Assembly: GCF_018613155.1 (NCBI RefSeq)
Contig: NZ_JAGGQU010000009.1
Location: 49,732-113,731, forward strand
Reading direction: 5' to 3'
Source of the DNA: Bacillus sp. ISL-55
GTDB lineage: Bacteria > Bacillota > Bacilli > Bacillales > Cytobacillaceae
DNA length: 64,000 nt
How positions within the stretch are numbered: the stretch's first letter is position 1; the number at the start of each line of letters is the position of its first letter. The notes beneath the pieces were generated by a model. That model worked only from the letters and a program-made list of their open reading frames with translations, was not told where the DNA came from and did no database searches. Positions 1 to 9,525 of this stretch are shown one piece after another. The translations under genes and the position numbers were made by a program.

Positions 1-1
1 C

Positions 2-76
2 TTTACAACAACATATGGAGAAAAAGTAGAGAATCATAAATGGATCACTGAAAGTGAATTAAAATCCATTGAGTAA
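2..76 (+). CDS. C-terminal end of a gene truncated by the window edge
   Basis: An open frame enters from the left edge and stops at TAA 74-76, giving about 24 residues ending in ...ESELKSIE. A strong hairpin with a T-run follows 30 bp later, which supports a real gene end. The fragment is too short to assign to a family. Confidence 0.45.
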   Translation, partial: FTTTYGEKVENHKWITESELKSIE

Positions 77-106
77 AAAAACAAGATAATAAAGTATAAC
101 ATCGAA

Positions 107-154
107 AAAACAAAGTATACAGGTACTAATGTGCTTGTATACTTTGTTTTTTTT
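107..154 (+). terminator. Rho-independent terminator
   Basis: Arms 107-120 and 137-150 are exact complements (AACAAAGTATAC paired with GTATACTTTGTT), with a 16-nt loop and a following T-run. It ends the gene entering from the left edge. The A-run on the other side would also let it work in reverse. Confidence 0.75.
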
Positions 155-282
155 AAATACTTAATGAAACTACCTAGAATTTTGTCCCCCGGTTCTATAA
201 AATGGTTTATTTCATAGTCATTTATATCCAATAAATAGTAAAATATCACTAGTGATAATAAAATTTTTCAGGAGCTGATTTA

Positions 283-1554
283 ATGTTTGAAAAAATATTA
301 GAATTATTAGAGGCTGGTGGAGAAACAAGGAATATCGAATTTAAGAAAACTTACAATTGGGGTAATCCACAACATAAAGCAAAGATCGTAAAATGTATTT
401 TAGCTATGAGTAATACTAAAGATGGTGGGAACCTTATCCTTGGCATTGATGATGAAAAACAAGGCTTAGAGAAATTAACAGGTATGGAACAGGAGCATTT
501 CTTAAAATTAAACTATGATCATATAGTAGTTGAGGTTAATAAATTCGCAGATCCTCCTATAGCGTTCCATATGTATCCAATTGAAAAGGATAATAAGTAC
601 TTTATATTAATTAAAATCTCTGAGTTTGATGAATTGCCTATTATTTGTAAAAGGAGTGGAGAACAAGGACTAAAAGAAGGAGCGGTATTTTCAAGATCAA
701 AAACAAAGCCAGAATCTGCTCTTATTAGGTCTCAATCGGAAATGAGAGAATTAATGGATCTTGCAATAAACAAGGGAATTAGACAATTCTATATGAGGGT
801 AAGAGATTCTGGATTACACCTAGCTGACGACGATACATCCCAAGAGAGTTATGCGAAAGAGTTAGTTGAAATTGAAGATGATGAAATAGTCCAACTGATT
901 AAGAAAAAAGGCTATTGGAAAATTACAATAAGACCTACTTATTATGAGGAAGATAGAATTGAAACGTTGGAAAATTGTAGAAAGATATTACAAGACAACA
1001 AGTTGAGTTTGAGAGGGTGGGATTTCCCACACTTGAACGGTTTTGCGAATGGAAACAATTATGTCCAGTCTAAAGAAAACTTCGGTCAATTCAAAGAGCT
1101 ATTAAGATTTTATAAGAGTGGTCAATTCATTTATTATAATTCCATGTACGAAGAGTATATGGATGAGAGGTATCAAAAAAGAGTGAATGGGAAGGGATTA
1201 GAGATTATTAGTTCGCTCTATTTATTCACAGAAATATTTGAATTTGCAACAAGGTTAGCACAAGGGAAAATAGTAGGAAATGAAATTACAATAAGAATTG
1301 AGTGTAATGGTATTAAAGGACGACAACTTTTCTTTTATGAAGGTACAAGACCGCTTTTCCGTGACTATATTTCAACTATAGAGGACGAAGCACACTTAGA
1401 AATAAACATTGGGGTTGAAGAATTAATATCTAATGGTAGTACAATCGCAATTGAGGTATTAAATAATTTATTTGAAAAGTTTAATTGGGACATTCATGCA
1501 ATTAAAGGAGTATTTATAGAAGAGCAACAAAAACTGTTAAAAGGATTATTATAA
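283..1554 (+). CDS. AlbA_2 (Schlafen-type) domain protein
   Basis: This 423-residue soluble protein starts at an ATG 8 nt after AGGAG. Residues of about 14-130 match the AlbA_2/divergent AAA_4 family: the early NIEFK motif, then MSNTKDGGNLILGIDD and later an SRSKTKPESA segment. That fold binds nucleic acid or nucleotide and occurs in many accessory and defence-associated proteins as well as in putative regulators. The remaining 290 residues are not recognised; they are rich in charged and aromatic residues and have no membrane segment. It lies alone between a terminator and a gene-free stretch before a recombinase. The surrounding DNA is visibly more AT-rich than the core genes to the right, suggesting an accessory segment. 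A defence role is only a possibility. Confidence 0.7.
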   Translation: MFEKILELLEAGGETRNIEFKKTYNWGNPQHKAKIVKCILAMSNTKDGGNLILGIDDEKQGLEKLTGMEQEHFLKLNYDHIVVEVNKFADPPIAFHMYPIEKDNKYFILIKISEFDELPIICKRSGEQGLKEGAVFSRSKTKPESALIRSQSEMRELMDLAINKGIRQFYMRVRDSGLHLADDDTSQESYAKELVEIEDDEIVQLIKKKGYWKITIRPTYYEEDRIETLENCRKILQDNKLSLRGWDFPHLNGFANGNNYVQSKENFGQFKELLRFYKSGQFIYYNSMYEEYMDERYQKRVNGKGLEIISSLYLFTEIFEFATRLAQGKIVGNEITIRIECNGIKGRQLFFYEGTRPLFRDYISTIEDEAHLEINIGVEELISNGSTIAIEVLNNLFEKFNWDIHAIKGVFIEEQQKLLKGLL

Positions 1555-2064
1555 TTGCAGATTTGGTGGCCAGCAGAATAGCTCTTTTCATAGGAAAAGG
1601 GCTTATTTTAAAGTAATAAGATTCAGGCAATAGTTAAAGATAAGGGTGGAAGTATTTCGATGGAGGTCCTTAAATCATTAGCGAAAAAGTGTCGGAATCC
1701 CTTTTCCTAAACTAAACAATAATTTACATAAATTTATTCATAGAACAATAATATTATATACCTATATAACTTGTGTAGCTAAGAACCAAGCAGAGAAATA
1801 AATGATAAGTGTCTATTGATGCACCGGAGGAGATCATTAGTTGGTTATTTAGCTAAATAGAATATCAGGTTTTGAGAGGTTCCTAAGAACAAAGTAATTT
1901 AAAAAATACGAAATATTTATAGTTGCCTGGTTTAGTCATAACAAAGAAAAGGGGGATACATTTTTTTGCACAGTTAGCCCAAGGATTTAAAAATATTATT
2001 ACGTAAAATATGAATTTGATGTAATATTATAACGAAGACTAATTTTTTCCTTAGGAGTAATTTG
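1555..2064. other. AT-rich gene-free stretch
   Basis: No coding frame longer than about 30 codons with a ribosome site was found. One short open stretch (about 1617-1710, ending ...KCRNPFS) could be the tail of a decayed gene, but it has no start context. The right end must hold the promoter of the recombinase gene. The stretch probably represents degraded accessory DNA. Confidence 0.4.
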
Positions 2065-3147
2065 ATGAAAAACAGCTCGCAGTCACAAAATTACAAAAAA
2101 CTTGATTTAATACTTAAAGAACTCCCATGGTATGTAGAAGAATATATTGATAAGAAAAAAAGAAAACTCTCACCAGGCACTTTGCTTAATTACTGTCATG
2201 ATTTTAAGATCTTTTTTAATTGGTTGGTGTCTGAGGGTTTTTATAATGGAGAAATAAAAGAAATTCCGCTGTCATTGTTTGAGACGCTGACTACTCAACA
2301 AATCGAAGACTTTCTCAGCTTCTTAAAGTTCCAGTTAGACAACAGAGAAATTACCATTAATAGAAAGTTATCATCTTTAAAATCACTCTTCAATTATCTG
2401 CAAAATATAGCTGAAACCGAAAAGTTAGAACCATATTTAATCCGCAATGTAATGGCGAAAATTGAATTTAATGATGTGTCCGAGGATCCTGAAACAATTG
2501 CAAACCGAATGGAAGGAAAAATTTTAATTGGAGATGAATATGAGGACTTCAGAGTATTTGTTGCTAAGGATTACGGTGAAATAAATAAATCCAATAAACG
2601 CATTACTACATTTTATAAAATGAATAAAGAACGTGATACAGCAATTGTATCATTATTCTTAGGATCAGGTTTAAGGTTATCTGAATTAGTATGGTTAAAT
2701 ATAGAGGATATAGATTTTAATAAAAACTGTGTGAGAGTAATAAGAAAAGGAAACAAAGAACAATACGTATACTTTAGTGAGCAAGCAATGACAGATTTAA
2801 AAGCATATCTGAGTATTAGGAGTAATAATTACAATATTCCGAGAGAAAATAAAGCTGTGTTTGTTGCAGCTCCTATGGGTCCTAAAGGAACTACCAGAAG
2901 GCTGTCAGGAAGAGCTATCGAGAAATTAATTGAAAAATACGCGATTGCGTTCGGGAAACCTTCCTTATCAGTACACAAATTAAGACATTCATTCGCAACG
3001 AGGTACCATTCTGAAATAAATGATGTACCTAAGTTAAGAAGACAGTTAGGCCATTCCTCAATTGAAACTACAATGATATATACACATCTGAAGAATGAGG
3101 ATTTAAAGAATGCAATCAATAAACTTAATATGCCTAAAGAACAATAA
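2065..3147 (+). CDS. XerS-like tyrosine recombinase
   Basis: This 360-residue site-specific recombinase has an N-terminal SAM-like core-binding domain (about 20-130) and a C-terminal catalytic domain. All catalytic residues are present: R204 (GLRLSEL), K228 (RKGNK), H304 and R307 (HKLRHS), H330 (LGHSS) and nucleophile Y339 (IYTH). The length and the elements PWYVEEY, YLIRNVM and NKERDTAIVSLFLGSGLRLSE resemble single-recombinase XerS of streptococci more than XerC or XerD. The ATG at 2065 is chosen over the TTG just upstream because AGGAG lies 7 nt before it. Five short repeats begin 7 bp past the stop codon and may be its sites. It could be the integrase of a mobile element or a chromosomal resolvase; the AT-rich setting favours the first. 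Confidence 0.85.
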   Translation: MKNSSQSQNYKKLDLILKELPWYVEEYIDKKKRKLSPGTLLNYCHDFKIFFNWLVSEGFYNGEIKEIPLSLFETLTTQQIEDFLSFLKFQLDNREITINRKLSSLKSLFNYLQNIAETEKLEPYLIRNVMAKIEFNDVSEDPETIANRMEGKILIGDEYEDFRVFVAKDYGEINKSNKRITTFYKMNKERDTAIVSLFLGSGLRLSELVWLNIEDIDFNKNCVRVIRKGNKEQYVYFSEQAMTDLKAYLSIRSNNYNIPRENKAVFVAAPMGPKGTTRRLSGRAIEKLIEKYAIAFGKPSLSVHKLRHSFATRYHSEINDVPKLRRQLGHSSIETTMIYTHLKNEDLKNAINKLNMPKEQ

Positions 3148-3153
3148 AAAACT

Positions 3154-3343
3154 AATGTAGGTAAATTCTCTTCAAAAATTATGTATGTAGGTAGATTCTC
3201 TTCAAATTTTAACAATGTAGGCAAGGTCTTTTCAAAAAAATTTCAGTGATTTTAGTGCAGCAACTAAGATTTTTGTTCTAAAACACTGAAATGGAAGGAA
3301 TGTAGGCACATTCTCTTCATTTATGTAGGCAGATTCTCTTCAA
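3154..3343. repeat. Five ~21-23-bp direct repeats downstream of the recombinase
   Basis: Copies begin at 3154, 3184, 3214, 3299 and 3322, with core ATGTAGGYARATTCTCTTCA and minor variation. The first three are spaced exactly 30 bp. Between copies three and four lies an imperfect inverted repeat (TTTCAGTGATTTTAG at 3241-3255 against CTAAAACACTGAAA at 3278-3291). The set starts directly after the recombinase gene. It could be a recombinase binding or attachment region, an iteron-like control region, or a decayed element end. Confidence 0.75.
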
Positions 3344-3879
<536 letters not shown>

Positions 3880-4371
3880 TCACGCCTGTGCTTCTTGGGT
3901 TCTTTCCTTATTCACTTTGTTAAGATACGTTCTTGGCGTACCGTAGTAAGCTACCTGATTAAATTCTGCGTAAATAGATGAAAACTGTACATAAATTGGA
4001 GCATCGAGCAGCCAAGGATAATATGTGAAGAAGTTTTTATCTCCATATACCATCGCAGTCAGTGCTAAATCCAGCTCTTTTTTGAAAATCATATAACGGA
4101 TCCTGGACATATTCAGGTCGTATTCCCCGTTACTGATATACACCTTAGCATACAGCAAGTATTCACCATTGATGGTGATCCAGTCTGCCAATACTTCATC
4201 CCGCATTTCATAGTTGATTGCCTGGTAATCATAGACATTCCCGACTGCTAAAAACAGCTCTCCAGTAATATCGGAATGTGTTAAAGTATATTTTCTGCTA
4301 TCTATTGGTACAAAAGCAGTTGCTGGTGGAATAAAGTTAACGCTCAATCGTTCTGGCTTGAATTTGCTCAC
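3880..4371 (-). CDS. Staygreen family protein
   Basis: This 163-residue protein matches the bacterial staygreen family. Visible family traits are KFKPERLSVNF at the N-terminus, YTLTHSDITGELFL, MRDEVLADW, the IRYMIFKKELDLAL segment and an APIYVQF...FNQVAYYGTPR ending. Plant relatives remove magnesium from chlorophyll, and some bacterial homologues are reported to do the same; the role in a non-photosynthetic Bacillus is unknown. The GTG at 4371 is the likely start: an AAGGAG lies 9 nt before it and the family begins at this residue. The longer frame to 4443 adds 24 unrelated residues. It lies downstream of a secreted-protein gene on the same strand. Confidence 0.8.
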   Translation of the reverse strand: MSKFKPERLSVNFIPPATAFVPIDSRKYTLTHSDITGELFLAVGNVYDYQAINYEMRDEVLADWITINGEYLLYAKVYISNGEYDLNMSRIRYMIFKKELDLALTAMVYGDKNFFTYYPWLLDAPIYVQFSSIYAEFNQVAYYGTPRTYLNKVNKERTQEAQA

Positions 4372-4452
4372 GGCAGAAGGCTCCTTCCCGCTAAAAGAAT
4401 CCTTTTCCGATATCATATGCCACTGAGCGGCGATCCGTGACAATCGCCTATA

Positions 4453-5211
4453 TTATTGAGAATTCAGGCTTTTGACTTCAGCGTTTATTAATTGCCATTT
4501 CCCCTTTTCATATAACCATGTCGATTCAATATTAGCAATTCCATCCGCATTATATGCACCATTTATTCGCTGGATGCCTTTTAACCCATAAAGATTTTCT
4601 TTTACCTTAATCGGCTTTAATGTGCCAAAAGGAAGAACCATTAGCTCTGTTGGTTCATTTAACTTTCCATCCTGATATAAACCCAGGCGTTCGTACTCCT
4701 CTTTTCTGTCGCTTAGGTCAAAACTGTATGATTGCCCTGTTTTCTGAATATTTATGGAAGCCTTGTAACCATCCTCAAATTGGCTGTTGACTGCAAGAGG
4801 TTCTGGTACAGTCAGATTGGTAACTTGGAAATCCTTTAAAGTGTATAAATAAAAATTCGACAAACCTCCACTTCCACCGGTAGGAACACTGATAAATATG
4901 TCCTTTACGGAATCGTGGTTCAAATCTTTATAACTAGTAGTGGGATCGTATCCACTATCTAGATCAATTTTATATATTTCTCCATTTGATGCTCTGACTT
5001 TTAAGAAAATCTTTTTGAGAAACTGTGCACCTTCTTCAAAAGGCACTCCTTTTACATAAATCATATCCTTTTTTCCATCACCCGTTACATCAACTTTTTC
5101 TTCAGAAATCGTCACCGTTTTTTCATTAGATTCCCCTGCATATACACCGGTAAGGGCGGTTAACGACATAAAAAAGAACGCGCTGAACGTGATTAATAGT
5201 TCCTTTTTCAT
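4453..5211 (-). CDS. Secreted protein with VCBS/FG-GAP-like calcium loop
   Basis: This 252-residue protein begins with a clear signal peptide (MKKELL, a hydrophobic stretch, then a VYAGES cleavage region near residue 25). Just after it comes VDVTGDGKKDMIYVKG, a calcium-binding-type loop typical of FG-GAP/VCBS repeats; a second DLNHDSVKDIFISV copy follows near residue 97. No catalytic motif is visible, so function is unknown; it is likely extracellular or anchored in the wall. It sits upstream of the staygreen gene in the same direction, and the two may share a transcript. A strong hairpin upstream (5267-5293) separates it from the symporter gene. Confidence 0.65.
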   Translation of the reverse strand: MKKELLITFSAFFFMSLTALTGVYAGESNEKTVTISEEKVDVTGDGKKDMIYVKGVPFEEGAQFLKKIFLKVRASNGEIYKIDLDSGYDPTTSYKDLNHDSVKDIFISVPTGGSGGLSNFYLYTLKDFQVTNLTVPEPLAVNSQFEDGYKASINIQKTGQSYSFDLSDRKEEYERLGLYQDGKLNEPTELMVLPFGTLKPIKVKENLYGLKGIQRINGAYNADGIANIESTWLYEKGKWQLINAEVKSLNSQ

Positions 5212-5266
5212 AATGCATCACCCCGTTATACTTAACATCTCCAAATATGGTAAAAAAATACACAAA

Positions 5267-5293
5267 AACCCCTCTGATTTGATCAGAGGGGTT
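5267..5293 (-). terminator. Terminator of the alanine/glycine symporter gene
   Basis: A perfect 12-bp stem (AACCCCTCTGAT paired with ATCAGAGGGGTT) has a 3-nt loop and, read on the minus strand, is followed by TTTTGTG. It lies 9 bp past the stop codon of the symporter gene. Confidence 0.85.
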
Positions 5294-5301
5294 AATGATG
5301 A

Positions 5302-6729
5302 TTATTTATTCTTAGATACTCCGTGTTTACGGTATTCCCAGGATTCAATTCCTGTTAAACCTTCGATTGAATCAGCATAAAACACTGGATCTTTTCCTTG
5401 TTTTCGCTGTTCTCTATAATCCTTTAAGGCAGCCATTGCTATTTTTGCAAGCAAGGTAATGGCTACAAGGTTGATTAATGCCATTATTCCCATGAAAAGG
5501 TCTGCCAGATTCCAGACAATGGCTAATTCGGCAACTGAACCGAACAAAACCATTCCCATAACAGCAAGACGATAAATAAATAAAGCTGTAGGACTTTCCT
5601 TGATGAAACCAATATTTGTTTCTCCATAATAGTAATTCCCGATAATCGAGGTGAAGGCAAAAAGGAAAATAGCTCCGCCGACGAATGCTGGTGCCCATGA
5701 GCCAACATGCGCTGTCAGCGCTGCCTGCGTTAACTGTATACCATCTAAATCAGAATTCGTATATTCGCCTGACATAATGATAATGAATGCTGTTGCCGTA
5801 CAAATCAACAAAGTATCCGTAAATACTCCTAATGTTTGGATTAGGCCTTGCTTTACCGGATGGGTGACTGCAGCAGTGGCCGCTGCATTTGGCGCACTAC
5901 CCATACCAGCCTCGTTAGAAAATAGGCCTCTCTTGATTCCCATCATGACCGCTGCACCCATTCCACCGCCAACTACTTCCTGTAAGCCAAAAGCATTCTT
6001 AATGATAAGTGAGAGCATAGACGGAATTTCACTGAAATTCATGATCACAATGAATAAGGCAAGAATTAAATATAACACCGCCATTATTGGCACAATTATT
6101 TGTGATACAAAAGCAATCCTTTTGATGCCGCCAAAAATGACTGCGGCAGTCATAACAGTTAAAATGATTCCCATCCAAAAGCGATCGAATCCAAATGCCT
6201 GATCAAAAGCAAGGGAAATGGTGTTAGATTGAACAGAACTGAAAACGAGGCCGAATGTAAAAACAATAATGACAGCGAATAAAATTCCCAGCCACCTTTT
6301 ATTTAATCCGCGTTCCATATAGTAAGCTGGTCCGCCACGGAATTCATCCTTATCCTTGACCTTATAAATTTGAGCAAGCGTGCTCTCAATGAAGCTGGAT
6401 GCTGCGCCTATGAGCGCAATGACCCACATCCAAAAGACAGCTCCCGGACCACCGGCTGAGATAGCTGTCGCTACTCCTGCCAGATTACCTGTACCAACCC
6501 TTGAAGCTAAGCTTACCGTAAATGCTTGAAATGAAGACCTTCCCCTTTTCCCTTCGGAAGAAACGGTGGCTGGATCCTTTAGCACCCTGATCATTTCAGG
6601 AAAGAATTTGAATTGAACAAACCTGGTTCTGAACGTAAAATATGTACCCAGTACAACTAGAACAGCAATTAAGATATAGCTCCACATATAGTTGTTTAAT
6701 TCAGATATGATGCTGTTGAAAATCTCCAT
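5302..6729 (-). CDS. alsT: Sodium/alanine-glycine symporter (AGCS family)
   Basis: This 475-residue multi-spanning membrane protein belongs to the alanine/glycine:cation symporter family. Diagnostic parts are RFVQFKFFPEM near the N-terminus, GRSSFQAFTVSLASRVGTGNLAGVATAI in the conserved core, and GIKRGLFSNEAGMGSAPNAAATA around residues 260-290. It imports small neutral amino acids, possibly glutamine, with sodium. In B. subtilis alsT follows parC, as here, which supports the name by synteny. It has its own terminator, and a 350-bp gap separates it from parC, so it is probably a single-gene unit. Confidence 0.9.
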   Translation of the reverse strand: MEIFNSIISELNNYMWSYILIAVLVVLGTYFTFRTRFVQFKFFPEMIRVLKDPATVSSEGKRGRSSFQAFTVSLASRVGTGNLAGVATAISAGGPGAVFWMWVIALIGAASSFIESTLAQIYKVKDKDEFRGGPAYYMERGLNKRWLGILFAVIIVFTFGLVFSSVQSNTISLAFDQAFGFDRFWMGIILTVMTAAVIFGGIKRIAFVSQIIVPIMAVLYLILALFIVIMNFSEIPSMLSLIIKNAFGLQEVVGGGMGAAVMMGIKRGLFSNEAGMGSAPNAAATAAVTHPVKQGLIQTLGVFTDTLLICTATAFIIIMSGEYTNSDLDGIQLTQAALTAHVGSWAPAFVGGAIFLFAFTSIIGNYYYGETNIGFIKESPTALFIYRLAVMGMVLFGSVAELAIVWNLADLFMGIMALINLVAITLLAKIAMAALKDYREQRKQGKDPVFYADSIEGLTGIESWEYRKHGVSKNK

Positions 6730-7083
6730 ATAAAACTCCTTTTTTAGTTTTTGACAAAGCTGGTCTTACTTTGAATATTACTTTTCTTTTAATACCTATC
6801 TTCTAAAAGTGCCAACAGTACAGGAGTAACTTACTATCTACCCATCACGTATTATGGCTTTAAAAAGGCTAGAAAAAGCAAATAGGACTAAGAAAAGAGC
6901 GTTGAACAAAGATATTTTAATATAGTTTTTAATGTACCAAAATTGCAATCGCTTTACAATGGTACTTCACTCCCATTATCAGCTTTGTCCAGACAGAGAG
7001 GAAGCTATCTATGTAATACCCTGATTATGGTAAAAAAAACAAAAAACACAGCAATTTTACTGTGTTTTTTGTTGATGCTCTAG
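6730..7083. other. Intergenic region between parC and the symporter gene
   Basis: This region holds the minus-strand leader of the symporter gene (AAGGAG before the ATG) and, at 7039-7072, the parC terminator. No further gene, repeat or recognisable riboswitch was seen in the middle 250 bp. Confidence 0.5.
7039..7072 (-). terminator. Terminator of parE-parC
   Basis: Arms ACAAAAAACACAG (7039-7051) and CTGTGTTTTTTGT (7060-7072) are exact complements. They lie just past the parC stop codon and are followed by a T-run on the minus strand. Confidence 0.8.
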
Positions 7084-9525
7084 CTATTGTGAGTTTTTAT
7101 CCTTTTCATTCTCACTTTTCCAAATGGCTGTAAGTTTTCCGGTTTCAGTTTCATCCACCAGGAAAGATCCATTTGTATATCGATCACTGAACCTTAATTC
7201 TGAAGCTTTCACAGATACAATTTGCTGTTTTTCAGACTGGAAGAATACTTCATCCTCGTTATGAACAGCCTCCACGCCAATAATTCGGTGAGGGTTTGCT
7301 TTCAGTTCACGCAACATCACAACACCGCGTTTTGCACGGGAAGTCTTCTCGAACTCTGACAGCTTCATTTTCTTAACGGCACCACGCTGCGTAGCGATGA
7401 CGATAGAATGGCTTTGGTTGTTATCGATAATTTTCCCGCCGACAACATAATCTCCATCCTTCAGGTTCATCCCCTTAACGCCTGCTGCCCTGATTCCAAT
7501 TGGACTGATTTCTTCTTCGCTGAACCATAAAGCATAACCGAGATGTGAAGCAAGGAATAAATCCTTCTCCCCATTGGTTACATGTATGTCGATGACTCTG
7601 TCGTCACCTTTGACATTGATTGCAGTTAGCGGTTTGGAGTATCGCTGAGCTTTATAAAGATTTAATTCGGATTTTTTTACCATACCATTCTTTGTCACAA
7701 ATAAGAAGAATAAATTCTGTGCGAAATCGGTGACTGGAACAGCTTTGATGATGTCTTCATCCCGGTCTAACGGCACAAGATTTGCTACATGCTGACCAAG
7801 GTCTTTCCAGCGGATGTCCGGTAGTTCATGGACAGGCAAGTATAAGTAGCTGCCTTTATTCGTGAATAACAGCAAGACATCAGTTGTATTCATATTCAAC
7901 TGTGATAAAAGTCTATCCGTATCCTTCATCGCGAAATCCTGACCATTGGATGCGGCATAAGATCTCTGGCTTGTCCGTTTCACGTATCCATCCTTCGTTA
8001 CGGTTACAATGACGTCTTCACTTGCGATTAGGACTTCAAGGTTAATCTTGATTTCCTCAATCTCGTCCTCAATTTTTGTCCGGCGATCATCTGAGAAACG
8101 CTTTTTGACATCCTTCAGTTCCTTTTTGATGACAGATAATAGCTTCTTCTCACTGCCCAGAATGGCGGTAAGTTCCTCTACCTTCTTGGCAAGCTCTTCC
8201 GCCTCGGCTTGAAGGGCAGTAATATCAGTATTTGTCAGACGATATAGCTGTAAGGATACAATCGCTTCAGCCTGAACTTCGGTGAAGGCGAATTTTTTGA
8301 TCAAGTTATCCTTGGCGTCGCGCTTATCTTTGGAAGCACGAATCGTTGCGATTACCTGGTCAAGTATCGATAAAGCTTTTATGAGGCCTTCAACGATATG
8401 TTGGCGGTCCCGCGCTTTTTGAAGGTCATATTGGGTACGCTTAGTTACAACATCCTTCTGGTGTTCAATATAAGCATCTAGCATCTCGGCAAGTCCCATC
8501 AATACAGGTCTTTTCTTGTTGATGGCAACCATATTGAAGTTATAGGTAATCTGCAAATCACTGTTCTTGTAAAGATAGTGCAAAACACCGTTTGCGTCTG
8601 CTTCCTTCTTCAATTCAATGACAACACGAAGGCCGGTGCGGTCTGTTTCATCACGCACTTCCGAAATGCCTTCCACTTTACGGTCGAGACGGAATTCATC
8701 TATCCGCTTGACCAGGTTAGCTTTATTGATTTCATAAGGAACTTCCGTGATGACGATCTGCTGTTTGCCGCCACGGATATCCTCGATTTCAGCTTTGCCG
8801 CGAACAATGATCTTCCCTTTACCAGTCTTGTATGCCTTAGCGATCCCTTCGACACCTTGTATGATTCCGCCCGTCGGAAAGTCCGGCCCCTTGATCACTT
8901 TCATCAGATCTTCAACAGTGCATGCAGGGTTGTCCATCCTCATGATGACCCCATCAATCACTTCCGCCAGATTATGCGGAGGAATATCAGTCGCATAACC
9001 CGCTGATATTCCGGTAGATCCATTAACCAGCAAATTAGGGAACATCGCAGGAAGCACCGTAGGTTCACTTGAGGTGTCATCGAAATTCGGAATGAACTCG
9101 ACGGTTCTTTTCTCGATATCCCTTAACAGTTCACCTGCGATTGCTGATAATCTTGCTTCTGTATAACGCATCGCTGCTGGCGGATCACCGTCAATGCTTC
9201 CGTTATTCCCATGCATTTCGACAAGGTAGTTCCGCACTTTCCAATTCTGGCTCATACGGACCATTGCTTCATATACAGAGGAATCACCATGCGGGTGGTA
9301 GTTACCAATTACGTTTCCTACTGTCTTGGCTGATTTCCGGAAGCCCTTTTCATTTGTATTGCCTTCTACGTGCATAGCATATAAAATCCTGCGTTGAACA
9401 GGTTTGAGTCCGTCTCTAGCATCAGGAAGTGCACGTTCTTGGATAATATATTTACTATAGCGGCCGAAACGGTCGCCCAGTACGTCTTCTAAAGGAAGGT
9501 CACGAAATTTTTCAACTGAACTCAT
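7084..9525 (-). CDS. parC: DNA topoisomerase IV subunit A
   Basis: ParC is the DNA-breaking subunit of topoisomerase IV, which unlinks daughter chromosomes. The 813-residue protein has the winged-helix breakage domain with catalytic Tyr121 in AAMRYTEAR, and the region linked to quinolone resistance ([13 protein letters not shown], residues 76-88) keeps its serines. A C-terminal beta-pinwheel follows from about residue 490, containing repeats such as [11 protein letters not shown] and [13 protein letters not shown]. The start overlaps the parE stop by 4 bp (ATGA), so the two are translationally coupled. Start NYHPHG and DALP-type motifs distinguish it from GyrA together with gene context. Confidence 0.97.
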   Translation of the reverse strand: MSSVEKFRDLPLEDVLGDRFGRYSKYIIQERALPDARDGLKPVQRRILYAMHVEGNTNEKGFRKSAKTVGNVIGNYHPHGDSSVYEAMVRMSQNWKVRNYLVEMHGNNGSIDGDPPAAMRYTEARLSAIAGELLRDIEKRTVEFIPNFDDTSSEPTVLPAMFPNLLVNGSTGISAGYATDIPPHNLAEVIDGVIMRMDNPACTVEDLMKVIKGPDFPTGGIIQGVEGIAKAYKTGKGKIIVRGKAEIEDIRGGKQQIVITEVPYEINKANLVKRIDEFRLDRKVEGISEVRDETDRTGLRVVIELKKEADANGVLHYLYKNSDLQITYNFNMVAINKKRPVLMGLAEMLDAYIEHQKDVVTKRTQYDLQKARDRQHIVEGLIKALSILDQVIATIRASKDKRDAKDNLIKKFAFTEVQAEAIVSLQLYRLTNTDITALQAEAEELAKKVEELTAILGSEKKLLSVIKKELKDVKKRFSDDRRTKIEDEIEEIKINLEVLIASEDVIVTVTKDGYVKRTSQRSYAASNGQDFAMKDTDRLLSQLNMNTTDVLLLFTNKGSYLYLPVHELPDIRWKDLGQHVANLVPLDRDEDIIKAVPVTDFAQNLFFLFVTKNGMVKKSELNLYKAQRYSKPLTAINVKGDDRVIDIHVTNGEKDLFLASHLGYALWFSEEEISPIGIRAAGVKGMNLKDGDYVVGGKIIDNNQSHSIVIATQRGAVKKMKLSEFEKTSRAKRGVVMLRELKANPHRIIGVEAVHNEDEVFFQSEKQQIVSVKASELRFSDRYTNGSFLVDETETGKLTAIWKSENEKDKNSQ

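Noticed and set aside
34..249. Minus-strand frame of 71 codons at the left edge
   Set aside because: It runs through the terminator hairpin and has no ribosome site; it is a by-product of AT-rich DNA.
2829..3224. Minus-strand frame of 131 codons with repeated FEENLPT
   Set aside because: It is opposite the recombinase gene and its repeats come only from the direct repeats at 3154-3236; it has no ribosome site.
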